Counted from the stretch's first letter, positions 52,585 to 62,528 are shown. The stretch: 64,000 nt of DNA from JAMZMI01 sp039970095 (GCA_039970095.1 JBDVMP010000054.1:1-64000), one strand, 5' to 3'. Program-made: numbers and translations. The notes: generated by a model not told the origin, from the sequence alone.

Positions 52585-54330
52585 TTACTGCACAGCGTAA
52601 ATCATTTCTGGCCCCACACCAGAGTCGGCACTCCAGAGAATAATCCGACCGAAAGTAGTGGCATCATCTACATCCACATTTATTCTTAAGAATACAAAAT
52701 CGCCTGGCTTGGCTCCATTGTCCAGCTGCTGATTGAGGTAAGTCACGAGAGCTGTCTCTCCTGCCACGCTAGTACTAATCGGCCCTTTGGCAGCCGTCTG
52801 ATCCGCAAACTTTTGCTGAATAGCTGTAGCATTTGCATCGCCATCATAAACACCCTGGTAATAATCGGTACCCAAAACATAAAACTCCGGTCGGTACGGG
52901 ATGCCATACAAGTCGTAATTCTGAATGGCCCAAGGCGAGATGTCTTTCACGGTAGCTTTGAACGATGCAAAGACGAACCTTTCTCCATCTTCTATTTGGG
53001 GGATTTCGAAAGGAAAAACACCAGCCATATCGTAAATATCATTTTCCGGATCCTCCCAGTTTGATCCTCCACCAACGATAATTGTACCATCTGTGGTCCA
53101 GGTATTTGGTCTAGGTGGGTCATAGGCAAACGAACCATATCTCACATCCACATCAGCAATATCAGCTTTCCACAGTTGTGCATCTATCACACTGATTTTT
53201 ACAGTCTTGGTATTGGAATCAGCCTGACTGCTGGCAATTATTTCGATATTATATACCCCCAAATCACAGCCTCCACATTCTCCATATGGGGAGAATGTAA
53301 GCAACCCTTCTCCATTGCCTGTCTCTTCGAATTTGGCAAAACGCGGCAGATTGTTGACTTCCAAAGAAATATCCTTACCAAATGGATCTGTGGCTTTTAC
53401 CAGTAGTTGATTGGTTGTACCCTGAAGGTAAACCTGATCCAAAATTTCTTCGAATGAGGGTTTTAGATTCTGGCTATGAGATTCCAAATGAGCATTAAGC
53501 ACTCGGTGCGTTCCCGGGTTTTCCAATTCATAGTCCCCAGCCACTAATGCAAATCCTGTAAGATTTGAGGACTTGTTTCTGAATGTAAAATCTTCTGCAA
53601 TTGTAAACTCTGTACCATCTGGGTCTGTCACGTGTACGTCATATAATTTGGCAAATACGTCCACATCGATTCTGACATGATAAGTCAGCCCTGCAGTATA
53701 AGTGAGCTCGTCCACATGGGAATAAAAGGTGTTGTCGAAGGCATCAATAATACCCGTCCTGTCAAACCTCACAATCGCTGACATGTCCGAGTATTGGGTG
53801 ACAGCTCCTACATTGGTCAACCCTGTGACGGCATCTATCCCATCCTGACTGGCAATCATGTCGTATTCAAAAGTGAACTCTCCTGTCTGCACATCATCGA
53901 AAGCTATAGTTTGCCATAGGTTCAGTTTGCTGCTGTAACTCCCCGGCACCACCGCATGAAAGTTGATGACCACAGTATCGGAGACACTTCCCCTCTCTGC
54001 AATAAAATAGGTGCGCTGACTTCCCTCCTCTACCGCTTCAAAAGTGTAGCTCAGTGTAGAACTGACCAGCTCCTCCTGATCATCTTCATCTATTAGCACC
54101 CAACGAAAATCCGTTCCTTCCAGGGGGCTCACCTGAAAGTTTAAGTCCATAGACTCCCCTACTTCAACATCATAACCGTTCCAGGCCTCACTTTTCACAT
54201 TGCCACCGGTACCCACTCTATAAATGGTAAGGTCACTATCGCTTAAGGATGGATTCTCATAGTCTTCTTCACAAGCCATCATTGCGACACTCACAATCAT
54301 GATCAGCAATAAGATATTTTTCACTTTCAT
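52585..54330 (-). CDS. Surface glycan-binding-like lipoprotein (SGBP position)
   Basis: From ATG 54330 (MKVKNILLLIMIVSVAMMAC) the protein has about 581 residues and a lipoprotein signal with its Cys near residue 20; an ATG at 54360 would place ten residues before it. A PKD-like domain (about 40-125) is followed by a LamG-like domain (about 130-285), a cadherin/Ig-like domain (about 290-385) and a DNRLRE-like module (about 390-581). It lies 19 bp after susD, the usual place of a surface glycan-binding protein in Sus-type loci. It is a paralogue of the T9SS protein at 50319. Substrate specificity is unknown. Confidence 0.8.
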   Translation of the reverse strand: MKVKNILLLIMIVSVAMMACEEDYENPSLSDSDLTIYRVGTGGNVKSEAWNGYDVEVGESMDLNFQVSPLEGTDFRWVLIDEDDQEELVSSTLSYTFEAVEEGSQRTYFIAERGSVSDTVVINFHAVVPGSYSSKLNLWQTIAFDDVQTGEFTFEYDMIASQDGIDAVTGLTNVGAVTQYSDMSAIVRFDRTGIIDAFDNTFYSHVDELTYTAGLTYHVRIDVDVFAKLYDVHVTDPDGTEFTIAEDFTFRNKSSNLTGFALVAGDYELENPGTHRVLNAHLESHSQNLKPSFEEILDQVYLQGTTNQLLVKATDPFGKDISLEVNNLPRFAKFEETGNGEGLLTFSPYGECGGCDLGVYNIEIIASSQADSNTKTVKISVIDAQLWKADIADVDVRYGSFAYDPPRPNTWTTDGTIIVGGGSNWEDPENDIYDMAGVFPFEIPQIEDGERFVFASFKATVKDISPWAIQNYDLYGIPYRPEFYVLGTDYYQGVYDGDANATAIQQKFADQTAAKGPISTSVAGETALVTYLNQQLDNGAKPGDFVFLRINVDVDDATTFGRIILWSADSGVGPEMIYAVQ

Positions 54331-54349
54331 AGTTTGAAATTTTATGTCT

Positions 54350-56026
54350 CTAACCTTCACTTAAATCAACGCCTCTTTCATGGTCTCCATCCCACCAAAC
54401 AGGCGCTCCCCAATCATTGCCATTTTCACTGAGGTGAGGCGTCACGTTTTCCGAATTGAAGTTAATTTCTGTGGCTGGGTAAGGAAATCTTCTTGGAATC
54501 AACCCATTTAGCGTTGGGTCGGTCAATTCATGGCCCGCAGGCTTTAGTAATGGGAACCCTGTTCTCCTCCAGTTGGCATATGCCTCAGTGGGATTGAAAA
54601 AATTGACCATATATTGTTGCATGCCAATAACTTCAAGTTCACTTGAGGTGATAGAGCTGTCCCAAATTTCATCAATGTAGGTCTGCATGCTACCATCAAT
54701 TGGCCTTGCACCCATGATGTCTATCAGTTCGTTTACACTGGCAAATACTGCATTGGCAAAATGAGTTTTAGCGTCTGTGACACCTGTTCCTCCCAGTGAT
54801 CTGGCGGCCATTTCCGCCTTGTACAGCTCCACTTCGGCATAAGACATGTACATAGAAGGCACGTCTATACCTGTGAGCTCTCTATTGAGTTGAAGACACT
54901 TAAATCGCTTAGAAAGAACCACATCTTCTCCGTCCTTTTGCACCCTGAGGGTGGCATGGGTAAGTCCATAATCGTCGGTGGTATTGTACCACTGAAAGCC
55001 GGGAGGAAACGATCTAAGCGTACCTTGTGAGGCAATATATTCCTCTGTGACCTCAACGCTGGTGGCTGTAGTGGACTTGGACTTATCCGGAGTGGTTTCC
55101 ACCAAGGCCTCACCATATATGCCAAACATTGACCTCAACCTCGGGTCTATGACCAAATCGTTTTCATCTTTCATGTAGTTCACATACGTCTGACAAGACA
55201 GGGTGTACTGAGTGCTAAAATGCTGAAGCTGCGAAAACGCATTTCCGCGTATTTCCTGTGCTCCAATATTGGCATAATCGTAGTTGCCGTGCTCTACATA
55301 GGCGGCATCCAGATATGATTCCATGACTCCATCTTCCAGGGCTGCCTGCGCCTCCTGCTGCGCTTTGGCGGCATCTACATTGATGAGCCTAAGAGCATAC
55401 CTAAGTCGCAAGGAATTGGCAAATTTTGCCCACTTGCTTACATCACCATAATAAATCAAATCTCCTTCTAATGGAAGGCTGGGGTCTAATTGAGCTGCAG
55501 CCTCCTCAAGCTCTATAAAGAAATCATTGTAAATAAGCTGCTGATCGTCATAATTGGGTTTGATGATTCCTTCAGTATATCCCTTGCTGGCTTCAAAATA
55601 AGGGATATCTCCGTAGCTGTCAGTAAGCTGAGCAAATATCATGACCTTAAGTATGCGAGCCACAGCAACGTAATTGATCTGATTGACATCTTCTGACGCC
55701 ACATCAATTGCTATCTGCAAATCATTGATATTCTTATACGAAGACTCCCACAGGTATTCGAAGTAGAATGGAGTATTGATATAAATCTGACCTTTGTCCG
55801 CTTCTCCTCCGGCTACCATTTGCATGATGCCCATATGATAGGCAAAAGTTGTCCTCCAGGTGGTTTCGCGTTCTCCTGAATGTCTTGTTTGCACTGTAGA
55901 AATCAATGATGGAGGATGTCCTTTAGTTGAATTAGTAGGGTTGGTGTTTAAATCACCAAAGTCACCACATCCTGAAAAAACCAGTACCGCAATTAGTATA
56001 AGCGATGGATATTGAGATATTTTCAT
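54350..56026 (-). CDS. susD: SusD-like outer-membrane lipoprotein
   Basis: From ATG 56026 (MKISQYPSLILIAVLVFSGC) the protein has about 558 residues and a lipoprotein signal; an upstream in-frame ATG at 56092 lies within susC. Features fit the second SusD/RagB group: GDLNTNPTNST after the Cys, TTWRTTFAYHMGIMQMVAGGE, helices with TPR-like Asp-Ser-Tyr-Gly-Asp (LTDSYGDIPYFEA) and a C-terminal GLIPRRFPYPATEINFN. SusD covers the SusC channel and captures oligosaccharide at the cell surface. It starts 4 bp after susC, so they are co-translated. Confidence 0.93.
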   Translation of the reverse strand: MKISQYPSLILIAVLVFSGCGDFGDLNTNPTNSTKGHPPSLISTVQTRHSGERETTWRTTFAYHMGIMQMVAGGEADKGQIYINTPFYFEYLWESSYKNINDLQIAIDVASEDVNQINYVAVARILKVMIFAQLTDSYGDIPYFEASKGYTEGIIKPNYDDQQLIYNDFFIELEEAAAQLDPSLPLEGDLIYYGDVSKWAKFANSLRLRYALRLINVDAAKAQQEAQAALEDGVMESYLDAAYVEHGNYDYANIGAQEIRGNAFSQLQHFSTQYTLSCQTYVNYMKDENDLVIDPRLRSMFGIYGEALVETTPDKSKSTTATSVEVTEEYIASQGTLRSFPPGFQWYNTTDDYGLTHATLRVQKDGEDVVLSKRFKCLQLNRELTGIDVPSMYMSYAEVELYKAEMAARSLGGTGVTDAKTHFANAVFASVNELIDIMGARPIDGSMQTYIDEIWDSSITSSELEVIGMQQYMVNFFNPTEAYANWRRTGFPLLKPAGHELTDPTLNGLIPRRFPYPATEINFNSENVTPHLSENGNDWGAPVWWDGDHERGVDLSEG

Positions 56027-56030
56027 TTGA

Positions 56031-59000
56031 CTAAAATTTAAAATTAAGGTTGAATCCCAGGCTTCTTCTCTGCGGCAAAGAGCCATACTCATAGCCTTGC
56101 CCGTTACTGATACTGTAAGTTGATTCCGGATCTATATTGGGAACATTTGACCATATCGTAATTACGTTTCTGGCAACAAATGAAACGGTGGCTGCTTTGA
56201 CAAAACCGAGCGACTTTAAAACCGAAGCAGGCAGACCATATGAAAGGGAAACCTCCCTCAGTTTGGCATAGGAGGCATCATACACATATGGTGTGAGTAT
56301 GGCGCTATTGGCCAATCTACTGTAATAATCTACCGGGTTGACATAAACCGAGTTCTTTTCATAATTTATGATTTGATTCCCATCTTCATCCAGCACATTG
56401 GCTCCCTGATCATCTACCTGTGGAACAGCTACTACACCATTGGCCAGGTATCCGCCTGTAGCCTCCCACTCACCGAGGGCCACACCCTGACTGAGTCTTT
56501 CATTTTCAGATATGGCCCAGCCTTCTCTTCCTTCTATGGTATTGATATGGCGACCTATTTGATGAAGCTTTAGGTTGGTCATCGACAAAAGATCCGCTCC
56601 GTATTTGATGTCAATATGTGCTTTCAAAGTCACTCCTTTGTAAGTAATCCTGTTGGTGATACCTCCGATCCAGTCAAACTGCCCATTACCCAATACCACT
56701 TGTTCATCTGACTTTATAGGTAGACCGTTTTCATCCATGAGAGGCTGCCCATCAGGACTTCTTTTGAAATCATACCCCACAATATCACCGTAGCTTCCTC
56801 CCTCCTCTGCTCTAATGAATGAGCTGATCCATGAGGCTCTGGCGATTTCCTGTGTTGTGGCATCAGGGTGCAATTTGACAATGGAGTTTCTATTTCTGGA
56901 ATAGTTAAATGTAGTCTCCCATTCCATGTTATCGGTTTGAATAGGGGTGATGTTGAGCATAGCCTCCCAGCCCTGATTGTTTATCTCGCCAGCATTGATT
57001 AATTGATAAGATCGTCCTCCACTTGCCAGTGAGATAGGTAGTTGCACGATTTCGTTGAATGTAGATTGATTATAGTATGTCAGATCCAGGCTAGCTCTGT
57101 AATTAAACAAGCGCAAATCCAATCCAAACTCGTACCCTTTTGTGAGCGCGGCGACCAGATCAGGGTTCGGTATGACCGAACCCGACTCAGTACTAAAAGT
57201 AGCCCCACTCTGGGTGTATGGATAGGAGTAGAATGACCGCTCAAGCCCATACGGATCAGTACCATTTCCTACCTCCGCATAAGAGGCTCTGAGCTTACCA
57301 TAGGAAAGGAGTTTTGATTCTATGTCAAAAGCAGATGTAAAAACAAATGATCCCGTAAATGACGGATAAAGTACACTGTTGTTTGATTTTGGCAGTGTGG
57401 AATCCCAATCCTTACGCGCTGTGACATCCAAAAAGGCAAACATCTTATACCCTATATTGGCAAAGGCATAGAGTGAATTCACGGCACCTCGTGGGTTGAG
57501 TTTGGTAATGGTAAAATCACTGTAGTTGTTAATGGACACCACGCCGCGAGCTACCTCACCTCGACCCAATACGTTGGTCAAATAAGTTTCATACTTACGG
57601 GCATTGCCACCTAAACTTACCGACCCATCAAAATCACCTTTTTCTTTAGAAGCCGTCAACAAGAACTCTGAGTTGACTTCAGTAGTTCGGGAATTGAGTT
57701 CGCCCATCTCGCCAGCTTCCTGAAGCGGAGTGGACAATGGAGAATAGTTGTAGTATTTGTAAGAGTAAGTATCTCCGCCGCTTTTCACCCTCAGATTCAG
57801 CCACTTAGTAAAATCATAAGTCAGGCTTAAGTAACCCTGCACCCTATTACGATCAGAGTTATTTTCCATATTGTAAAGCGAAAAGTATGGGTTTATGATT
57901 CTGGAATCAGAGTTCCAATACACATACTTATCACTAGCGTCCACTTTGCTCTCCTTCAACCATTGTTGATCAAAATTCATAGGTAATTGCATGAGAGGCA
58001 AAGCCACATTTGCACCTGAATATCCTAAATAAGGTCTATTGTTCACGTCCTCATGTGTGTAGGTAATTTTACTCTCAACAGTTAATCTATCCCACATTTT
58101 GGTGCTACCCGTAACGCTGAATGTGTTTCTCCTCAAGTCACTATTTGGCACAATATCCTGCATGCGCATATCAGAAGCAGAGAACCTAAAGTTGGAAATC
58201 TCATTCCCTCCTGAAAATGCTATTGAATTTTGTAACGTGGTACCTGTTCGGAAAAAAGAATTGATGTTGTCAGGCTTAATGCCGTAATCTCTGATTTGAC
58301 CATCAAATTGGACGAAGCTCAAATTGGGATCTAATTTTTTACCCCAACTCCACATGCCGGTAGCTTCTCCCTGATCTCTGGGGGGTGTATTAATGCCCTG
58401 ACCGTACACCTGCTGAACATCCCCGTATTGGCCCACGACTTGCTCAGCCGTGAAATAGGTAGAATAGTCTATCCCGAATTTATTCGAATCTCCCTTCTTC
58501 CATTTCTTTGTTGTAATCATCACCACTCCATTACCCGCTCGTGATCCATACAGTGCGGCAGCAGCTGGACCCTTAAGTACGGATATGGAGGCAATATCAT
58601 CAGGGTTTACAGAAGAGATCCCATCTCCCAAATCCTGACCACCCCACTCCGAAGCTTCTCCAAAGTTGCTGTTGTCCATAGGAACACCGTCAATAACATA
58701 GAGTGGCTGATTGGTTCCGCTGATTTTCGAATTTCCTCTGATGATTACCTTGGATGAACCACCCGCTCCCGTATTCGGCTGACTGATATCTACACCTGCT
58801 ACCTTCCCTGAGAGTCCATTTACCGCGTTAATTGTTTTGACTCGAGCGAGATCATCTCCGTCCACTTCCGTGACTGCATACCCCAGAGATTCTTTCTTTC
58901 TGGATATGCCCAAAGCTGTGACTACAACTTCATTTAACTCCTGCATATCAAGCTGCAACACCACATCGATGTTGCTCTGATTACCTATCTCAACTTCCTG

Positions 59001-59267
59001 GCTGATGTAACCTACATATGAAAACTTCAGTACAGCAATGTCGGCCGGTAGGTTCAGCGAATAAGCGCCATCAATGTCTGTAACAGCACCAATTCCCGAT
59101 GACGACATTCCCAGGACTGTCACACCCGGGATACCCTCTCCCGTTTCATAATCAGTGACCTTTCCACTAACTAAAACATTTTGAGCGTTTAGCGAATTCA
59201 ATCCGGAGAGGAGGCATGCCAAAGCTCCAAACAACATAAAAACCTTTACCTTATAACTATTCTTCAT
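56031..59267 (-). CDS. susC: SusC-like TonB-dependent outer-membrane transporter
   Basis: From ATG 59267 (MKNSYKVKVFMLFGALACLL) the protein has about 1078 residues. A signal peptide is followed by a carboxypeptidase-D-like domain (about 30-105; GKVTDYETGEGIPGVTV), the plug (about 110-235, with ISVLKGPAAAALYGSRAGNG and VVMITTKK) and a 22-strand barrel ending SLGFNLNFKF. SusC imports oligosaccharides with energy from TonB. No N-terminal STN signalling domain is present, so it is not an anti-sigma-type receptor. The upstream ATG at 59390 would place the signal inside the chain. susD and a surface lipoprotein follow. Confidence 0.95.
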   Translation of the reverse strand: MKNSYKVKVFMLFGALACLLSGLNSLNAQNVLVSGKVTDYETGEGIPGVTVLGMSSSGIGAVTDIDGAYSLNLPADIAVLKFSYVGYISQEVEIGNQSNIDVVLQLDMQELNEVVVTALGISRKKESLGYAVTEVDGDDLARVKTINAVNGLSGKVAGVDISQPNTGAGGSSKVIIRGNSKISGTNQPLYVIDGVPMDNSNFGEASEWGGQDLGDGISSVNPDDIASISVLKGPAAAALYGSRAGNGVVMITTKKWKKGDSNKFGIDYSTYFTAEQVVGQYGDVQQVYGQGINTPPRDQGEATGMWSWGKKLDPNLSFVQFDGQIRDYGIKPDNINSFFRTGTTLQNSIAFSGGNEISNFRFSASDMRMQDIVPNSDLRRNTFSVTGSTKMWDRLTVESKITYTHEDVNNRPYLGYSGANVALPLMQLPMNFDQQWLKESKVDASDKYVYWNSDSRIINPYFSLYNMENNSDRNRVQGYLSLTYDFTKWLNLRVKSGGDTYSYKYYNYSPLSTPLQEAGEMGELNSRTTEVNSEFLLTASKEKGDFDGSVSLGGNARKYETYLTNVLGRGEVARGVVSINNYSDFTITKLNPRGAVNSLYAFANIGYKMFAFLDVTARKDWDSTLPKSNNSVLYPSFTGSFVFTSAFDIESKLLSYGKLRASYAEVGNGTDPYGLERSFYSYPYTQSGATFSTESGSVIPNPDLVAALTKGYEFGLDLRLFNYRASLDLTYYNQSTFNEIVQLPISLASGGRSYQLINAGEINNQGWEAMLNITPIQTDNMEWETTFNYSRNRNSIVKLHPDATTQEIARASWISSFIRAEEGGSYGDIVGYDFKRSPDGQPLMDENGLPIKSDEQVVLGNGQFDWIGGITNRITYKGVTLKAHIDIKYGADLLSMTNLKLHQIGRHINTIEGREGWAISENERLSQGVALGEWEATGGYLANGVVAVPQVDDQGANVLDEDGNQIINYEKNSVYVNPVDYYSRLANSAILTPYVYDASYAKLREVSLSYGLPASVLKSLGFVKAATVSFVARNVITIWSNVPNIDPESTYSISNGQGYEYGSLPQRRSLGFNLNFKF

Positions 59268-59593
59268 CGTCAATTCCGTATGAGTATTTGCCGCAAAATA
59301 TGGAGGTTTTATATTATCTCTGTACTGCCTTACCCTGCGGCATATATTTTTTTTAAGGATATTGGACATCCAAGTTCCTATATGGAGCACCTACTCCTAA
59401 ACGCAAAGGCTCACAATTTAGGCTTGTTTTCAAAAAAGCGAAGCAAAGAAAACGACATCACCGGGCTTTTTACGACATGAATATTAACATCACCAACCCT
59501 CCTCCACCAAAAAAATCTGCAATAGCAGATTATACTCCATAAAAAAAGCACCAGTGGAACCACCGGTGCTTTTCAATATCATTTCAAATCTGA
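59268..59593. promoter_or_regulatory. Region upstream of susC
   Basis: This 326-bp interval has no gene. It holds a TGTACTGCCTTAC sequence (59321-59333), a weaker relative of the TGACCTGyTyTrC elements, 54 bp upstream of susC. It also holds the lysS terminator (59545-59572). Nothing else was recognised. Confidence 0.45.
59545..59572 (-). terminator. Rho-independent terminator of lysS
   Basis: AAAGCACC-A-GTGG-AA-CCAC-C-GGTGCTTT forms a long stem with one symmetric mismatch. The A run at 59541-59547 gives a U tract on the minus strand. It lies 21 bp after the lysS stop. Confidence 0.9.
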
Positions 59594-61312
59594 TTAAACC
59601 AATTCCACAAACAGGCCTTCGTCGGTTTTTTCCACTTTTGCATGACCACCACGGGTAAGGCCTTTTATGGCTTTGTCCCACTTTTTATTAGATAAGCCAG
59701 TTTCTTCTTTGATCGCATTCAAATCTGCTCTTCCAGCTTTTTGTATCAGCCCAAAGACCAGTTTTTCATCTTCATTAAGTTCAACAGTCTTGGCCTTTTT
59801 CTCTGGTCTCATCTGTGGGAAGAACAGTACATCCTGAATCGAATTTGAGTTGGTCATAATCATGGCCAATCTGTCTATGCCCAATCCCACACCAGAGGTT
59901 GGCGGCATACCAAATTCAAGTGCTCTGAGGAAATCTTCATCCATGACCATGGCTTCCTCATCACCTCGTTTGGCAAGTTCCAATTGCTCTTCAAAACGTG
60001 CTCTTTGGTCAATCGGGTCATTGAGCTCAGAGTATGCATTCATGATTTCCTTACCGTTACAGATAGCCTCAAAGCGCTCTACAAGGCCAGGCTTTGATCT
60101 GTGCTTTTTGGTAAGCGGCGACATCTCTTCCGGATAATCGGTAATGAATGTCGGTTGGATCAATTGTCCTTCGCATTTCTCACCAAAAATCTCGTCTATC
60201 AGTTTGGCTTTGCCCATGGTTTCATCCATCGGTACGTTGAGCTTCTTGCAAGTTTCTCGCAACTCGGGCTCCTCCATTTCGCTGATATCAATGCCGGTAA
60301 AATGCTCGATAGCTTCGAACATCGTAAATCGCTTCCATGGTCTCTGGAAATCAATGACATTCTCCCCTACTTTCACTTTGGTATCGCCATGAATGTCCAT
60401 GGCGATCTTCTCCACCATCTCTTCCATAAAGTCCATCATCCAGAAGTAATCCTTGTAGGCTACATACAGTTCTACCTGCGTAAATTCCGGATTATGAAAG
60501 CGAGACATCCCCTCGTTTCTAAAGTCCTTAGCAAACTCATAAACACCATCAAAACCACCTACAATCAATCTCTTCAGATAGAGTTCATTGGCTATACGCA
60601 AGTAGAGCGCCATATCCAGTGTATTGTGATGCGTCTTGAATGGGCGTGCCGCAGCACCACCATGAATTGGCTGAAGGATTGGTGTTTCCACCTCCAGATA
60701 CCCATGATTGTTCATAAAGTTTCTGATCGTATTCACAAGCTGTGTCCGCTTTTTAAAAGTATCCTTCACATGTGGATTCACAATCAGGTCAAGATACCGC
60801 TGACGGTATCGTTGCTCAGGGTCGGTAAATGCGTCCCATGTCTTTTTGTTTCCTTCGGCATCCTCTCCTTCTTTCACGATAGGAAGCGGGCGCAGAGATT
60901 TAGTCAGTACTTTCAGGTCAGTGACGTGAATAGATATCTCCCCTACCTGCGTGGTAAACACATAACCTTTGATACCGATGATATCACCAATATCAAGCTT
61001 TTTCTTGAACACATCATTATAGTAAGACTTGTCGTCATCAGGGCAGATATCATCTCGCCTGATGTAAATCTGAATACGGCCTGTACTATCCTGAATTTCG
61101 GCGAACGAAGCTGACCCCATGATCCTACGACTCATCAGCCTACCGGCGATGGAGATATCCTGATAATCGTTTGGTCTTCGCTCAAAGTTTTCCTTGATGT
61201 CGGCAGAAGTGGCATTGACCTGAAACATGGCCGCCGGATATGGGTCCACACCCATTTTCATCAATTCTTCTCTTTCTTTTCTTCGCTGTATTTCCTGTTC
61301 GCTCAATTGCAT
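59594..61312 (-). CDS. lysS: Lysine--tRNA ligase (class II)
   Basis: The 572-residue enzyme has an OB-fold anticodon-binding domain (about 60-170, ISIAGRLMSRRIMGSASFAEIQD) and the class II core with motif 2 (FRNEGMSRFHNPEFTQVE) and motif 3 (GLGIDRLAMIMT). It charges tRNA-Lys. It has about 65 residues more than the E. coli enzyme (505), at the C-terminus from about 505: LNEDEKLVFGLIQKAGRADL then LTRGGHAKVEKTDEGLFVELV, which looks like a small winged helix. Bacteroidota lysyl-tRNA synthetases often carry such an extension. It lies 25 bp downstream of the proline dehydrogenase gene. Confidence 0.97.
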   Translation of the reverse strand: MQLSEQEIQRRKEREELMKMGVDPYPAAMFQVNATSADIKENFERRPNDYQDISIAGRLMSRRIMGSASFAEIQDSTGRIQIYIRRDDICPDDDKSYYNDVFKKKLDIGDIIGIKGYVFTTQVGEISIHVTDLKVLTKSLRPLPIVKEGEDAEGNKKTWDAFTDPEQRYRQRYLDLIVNPHVKDTFKKRTQLVNTIRNFMNNHGYLEVETPILQPIHGGAAARPFKTHHNTLDMALYLRIANELYLKRLIVGGFDGVYEFAKDFRNEGMSRFHNPEFTQVELYVAYKDYFWMMDFMEEMVEKIAMDIHGDTKVKVGENVIDFQRPWKRFTMFEAIEHFTGIDISEMEEPELRETCKKLNVPMDETMGKAKLIDEIFGEKCEGQLIQPTFITDYPEEMSPLTKKHRSKPGLVERFEAICNGKEIMNAYSELNDPIDQRARFEEQLELAKRGDEEAMVMDEDFLRALEFGMPPTSGVGLGIDRLAMIMTNSNSIQDVLFFPQMRPEKKAKTVELNEDEKLVFGLIQKAGRADLNAIKEETGLSNKKWDKAIKGLTRGGHAKVEKTDEGLFVELV

Positions 61313-61337
61313 TTACTCGGTATTTATTTTTTCGAAA

Positions 61338-62528
61338 TCAGCCCTTTCTGGCTTCTTTCCTTCTTTTCAATTCTTTCTTTACTAGTAAAAATTCTCTTCC
61401 GCTTTGACCTGCTATGGAGGTATTTTCTTCTGCCCTTCTAAACAAATAGGGCAACACCTTTTCTACTGGCCCATATGGCACATACTTGGCTACATTGTAA
61501 CCCAGACTGGCCAGCTTAAAGCTGATATTGTCACTCATGCCCAAAAGCTGCGCAAAGTAAACCCTTTCATCGCTTTTGGCAATACCATGGGCGTCCATAA
61601 GATTGACCAGAAGCTGACAGGATTGCTCATTGTGAGTGCCGGCACAAATAGAAAATTTATCGATGTTTTCTACTGCAAACTGGAGAGCGGTATTATAATC
61701 CCTATCGGTAGAAGCCTTATCTGGCTGAATCGGGTCAGGGTAACCTCTGTCCTCCGCACGGTCGCGTTCCTTTTCCATATACGCCCCTCGCACCAACTTG
61801 GCTGCAAAATAACAACCCGCTCCTGTCACATCATCAAAGCCTTTTTTCATATTGGTCAAAGCCTCGTGCCTGTATAGCTGGTAGGTATTGTAAACCACCG
61901 GTCGCTCTTTATTGAATTTCTTCATGAGCGCATACGTGATATCGTCAACCACGTCCTGAATCCAGCTATCCTCTGCATCTATCATGAATCGCATGCCATT
62001 TTCGGCTACTTTCTGAACCATGGTTTCAATGCGGTAAAGGATTTTTTCAAACTTCACTTCTTCAACAGCAGTCAGCTTCTTCCCCTCTTGCTTCTTAGCC
62101 ATCAGGTCAGACGAACCAATCCCCGTCATTTTGATTACACAAAAAGGAATACTGACGTGCTGCTTCGCATACTCTGCCACTCTGATTGCTTCTTCCATCG
62201 CATGATCGAAGCTTTCCTCAGATTTTTCTCCCTCCACCGAATAATCTAAGATGGTTTTCACCTTCCCTTCGGCCAGTTTACGCATTCTAGGCTCACTGCC
62301 TGTGAATGACTCCCCTCCACAGAACTGATCAAACAGCGTTTTTTTGATAACACCTTTTACAGGTAATTTGGCTCTTAGCGACCAGTTCATGGCAAACGTC
62401 CCTACTTTTACCATCCAGGGGTAATTCATAGAAGAATACACAAAATGGGACTTTTTCAAGTCACGGTCTGTCTTGTGAGCAAAGGCCGTAGCAGTGTCCT
62501 CAAAATTGATTTTCGATTGATCTGTCAT
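61338..62528 (-). CDS. Proline dehydrogenase
   Basis: The 396-residue FAD enzyme has the ProDH TIM barrel: FCVIKMTGIGSSDLMAKKQ, RFMIDAEDSWIQDVVDDITYAL, YNTYQLYRHEAL, AKLVRGAYMEKERDRAED, ICAGTHNEQS and a C-terminal PYGPVEKVLPYLFRRAEENTS with the conserved R-R-x-x-E-N-T. It oxidises proline to pyrroline-5-carboxylate. This is a stand-alone, PutA-free form. It is divergent from aroB and 25 bp upstream of lysS. Confidence 0.95.
   Translation of the reverse strand: MTDQSKINFEDTATAFAHKTDRDLKKSHFVYSSMNYPWMVKVGTFAMNWSLRAKLPVKGVIKKTLFDQFCGGESFTGSEPRMRKLAEGKVKTILDYSVEGEKSEESFDHAMEEAIRVAEYAKQHVSIPFCVIKMTGIGSSDLMAKKQEGKKLTAVEEVKFEKILYRIETMVQKVAENGMRFMIDAEDSWIQDVVDDITYALMKKFNKERPVVYNTYQLYRHEALTNMKKGFDDVTGAGCYFAAKLVRGAYMEKERDRAEDRGYPDPIQPDKASTDRDYNTALQFAVENIDKFSICAGTHNEQSCQLLVNLMDAHGIAKSDERVYFAQLLGMSDNISFKLASLGYNVAKYVPYGPVEKVLPYLFRRAEENTSIAGQSGREFLLVKKELKRRKEARKG

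Noticed and set aside
59280..59480. 66-codon frame in the susC upstream region
   Set aside because: No signal peptide, domain or ribosome signal; it overlaps the promoter region of susC.
60101..61114. Long plus-strand open frame opposite lysS
   Set aside because: It is antisense to the strongly conserved lysS core; its product has no recognisable domain and codon pattern follows the shadow of the real gene.
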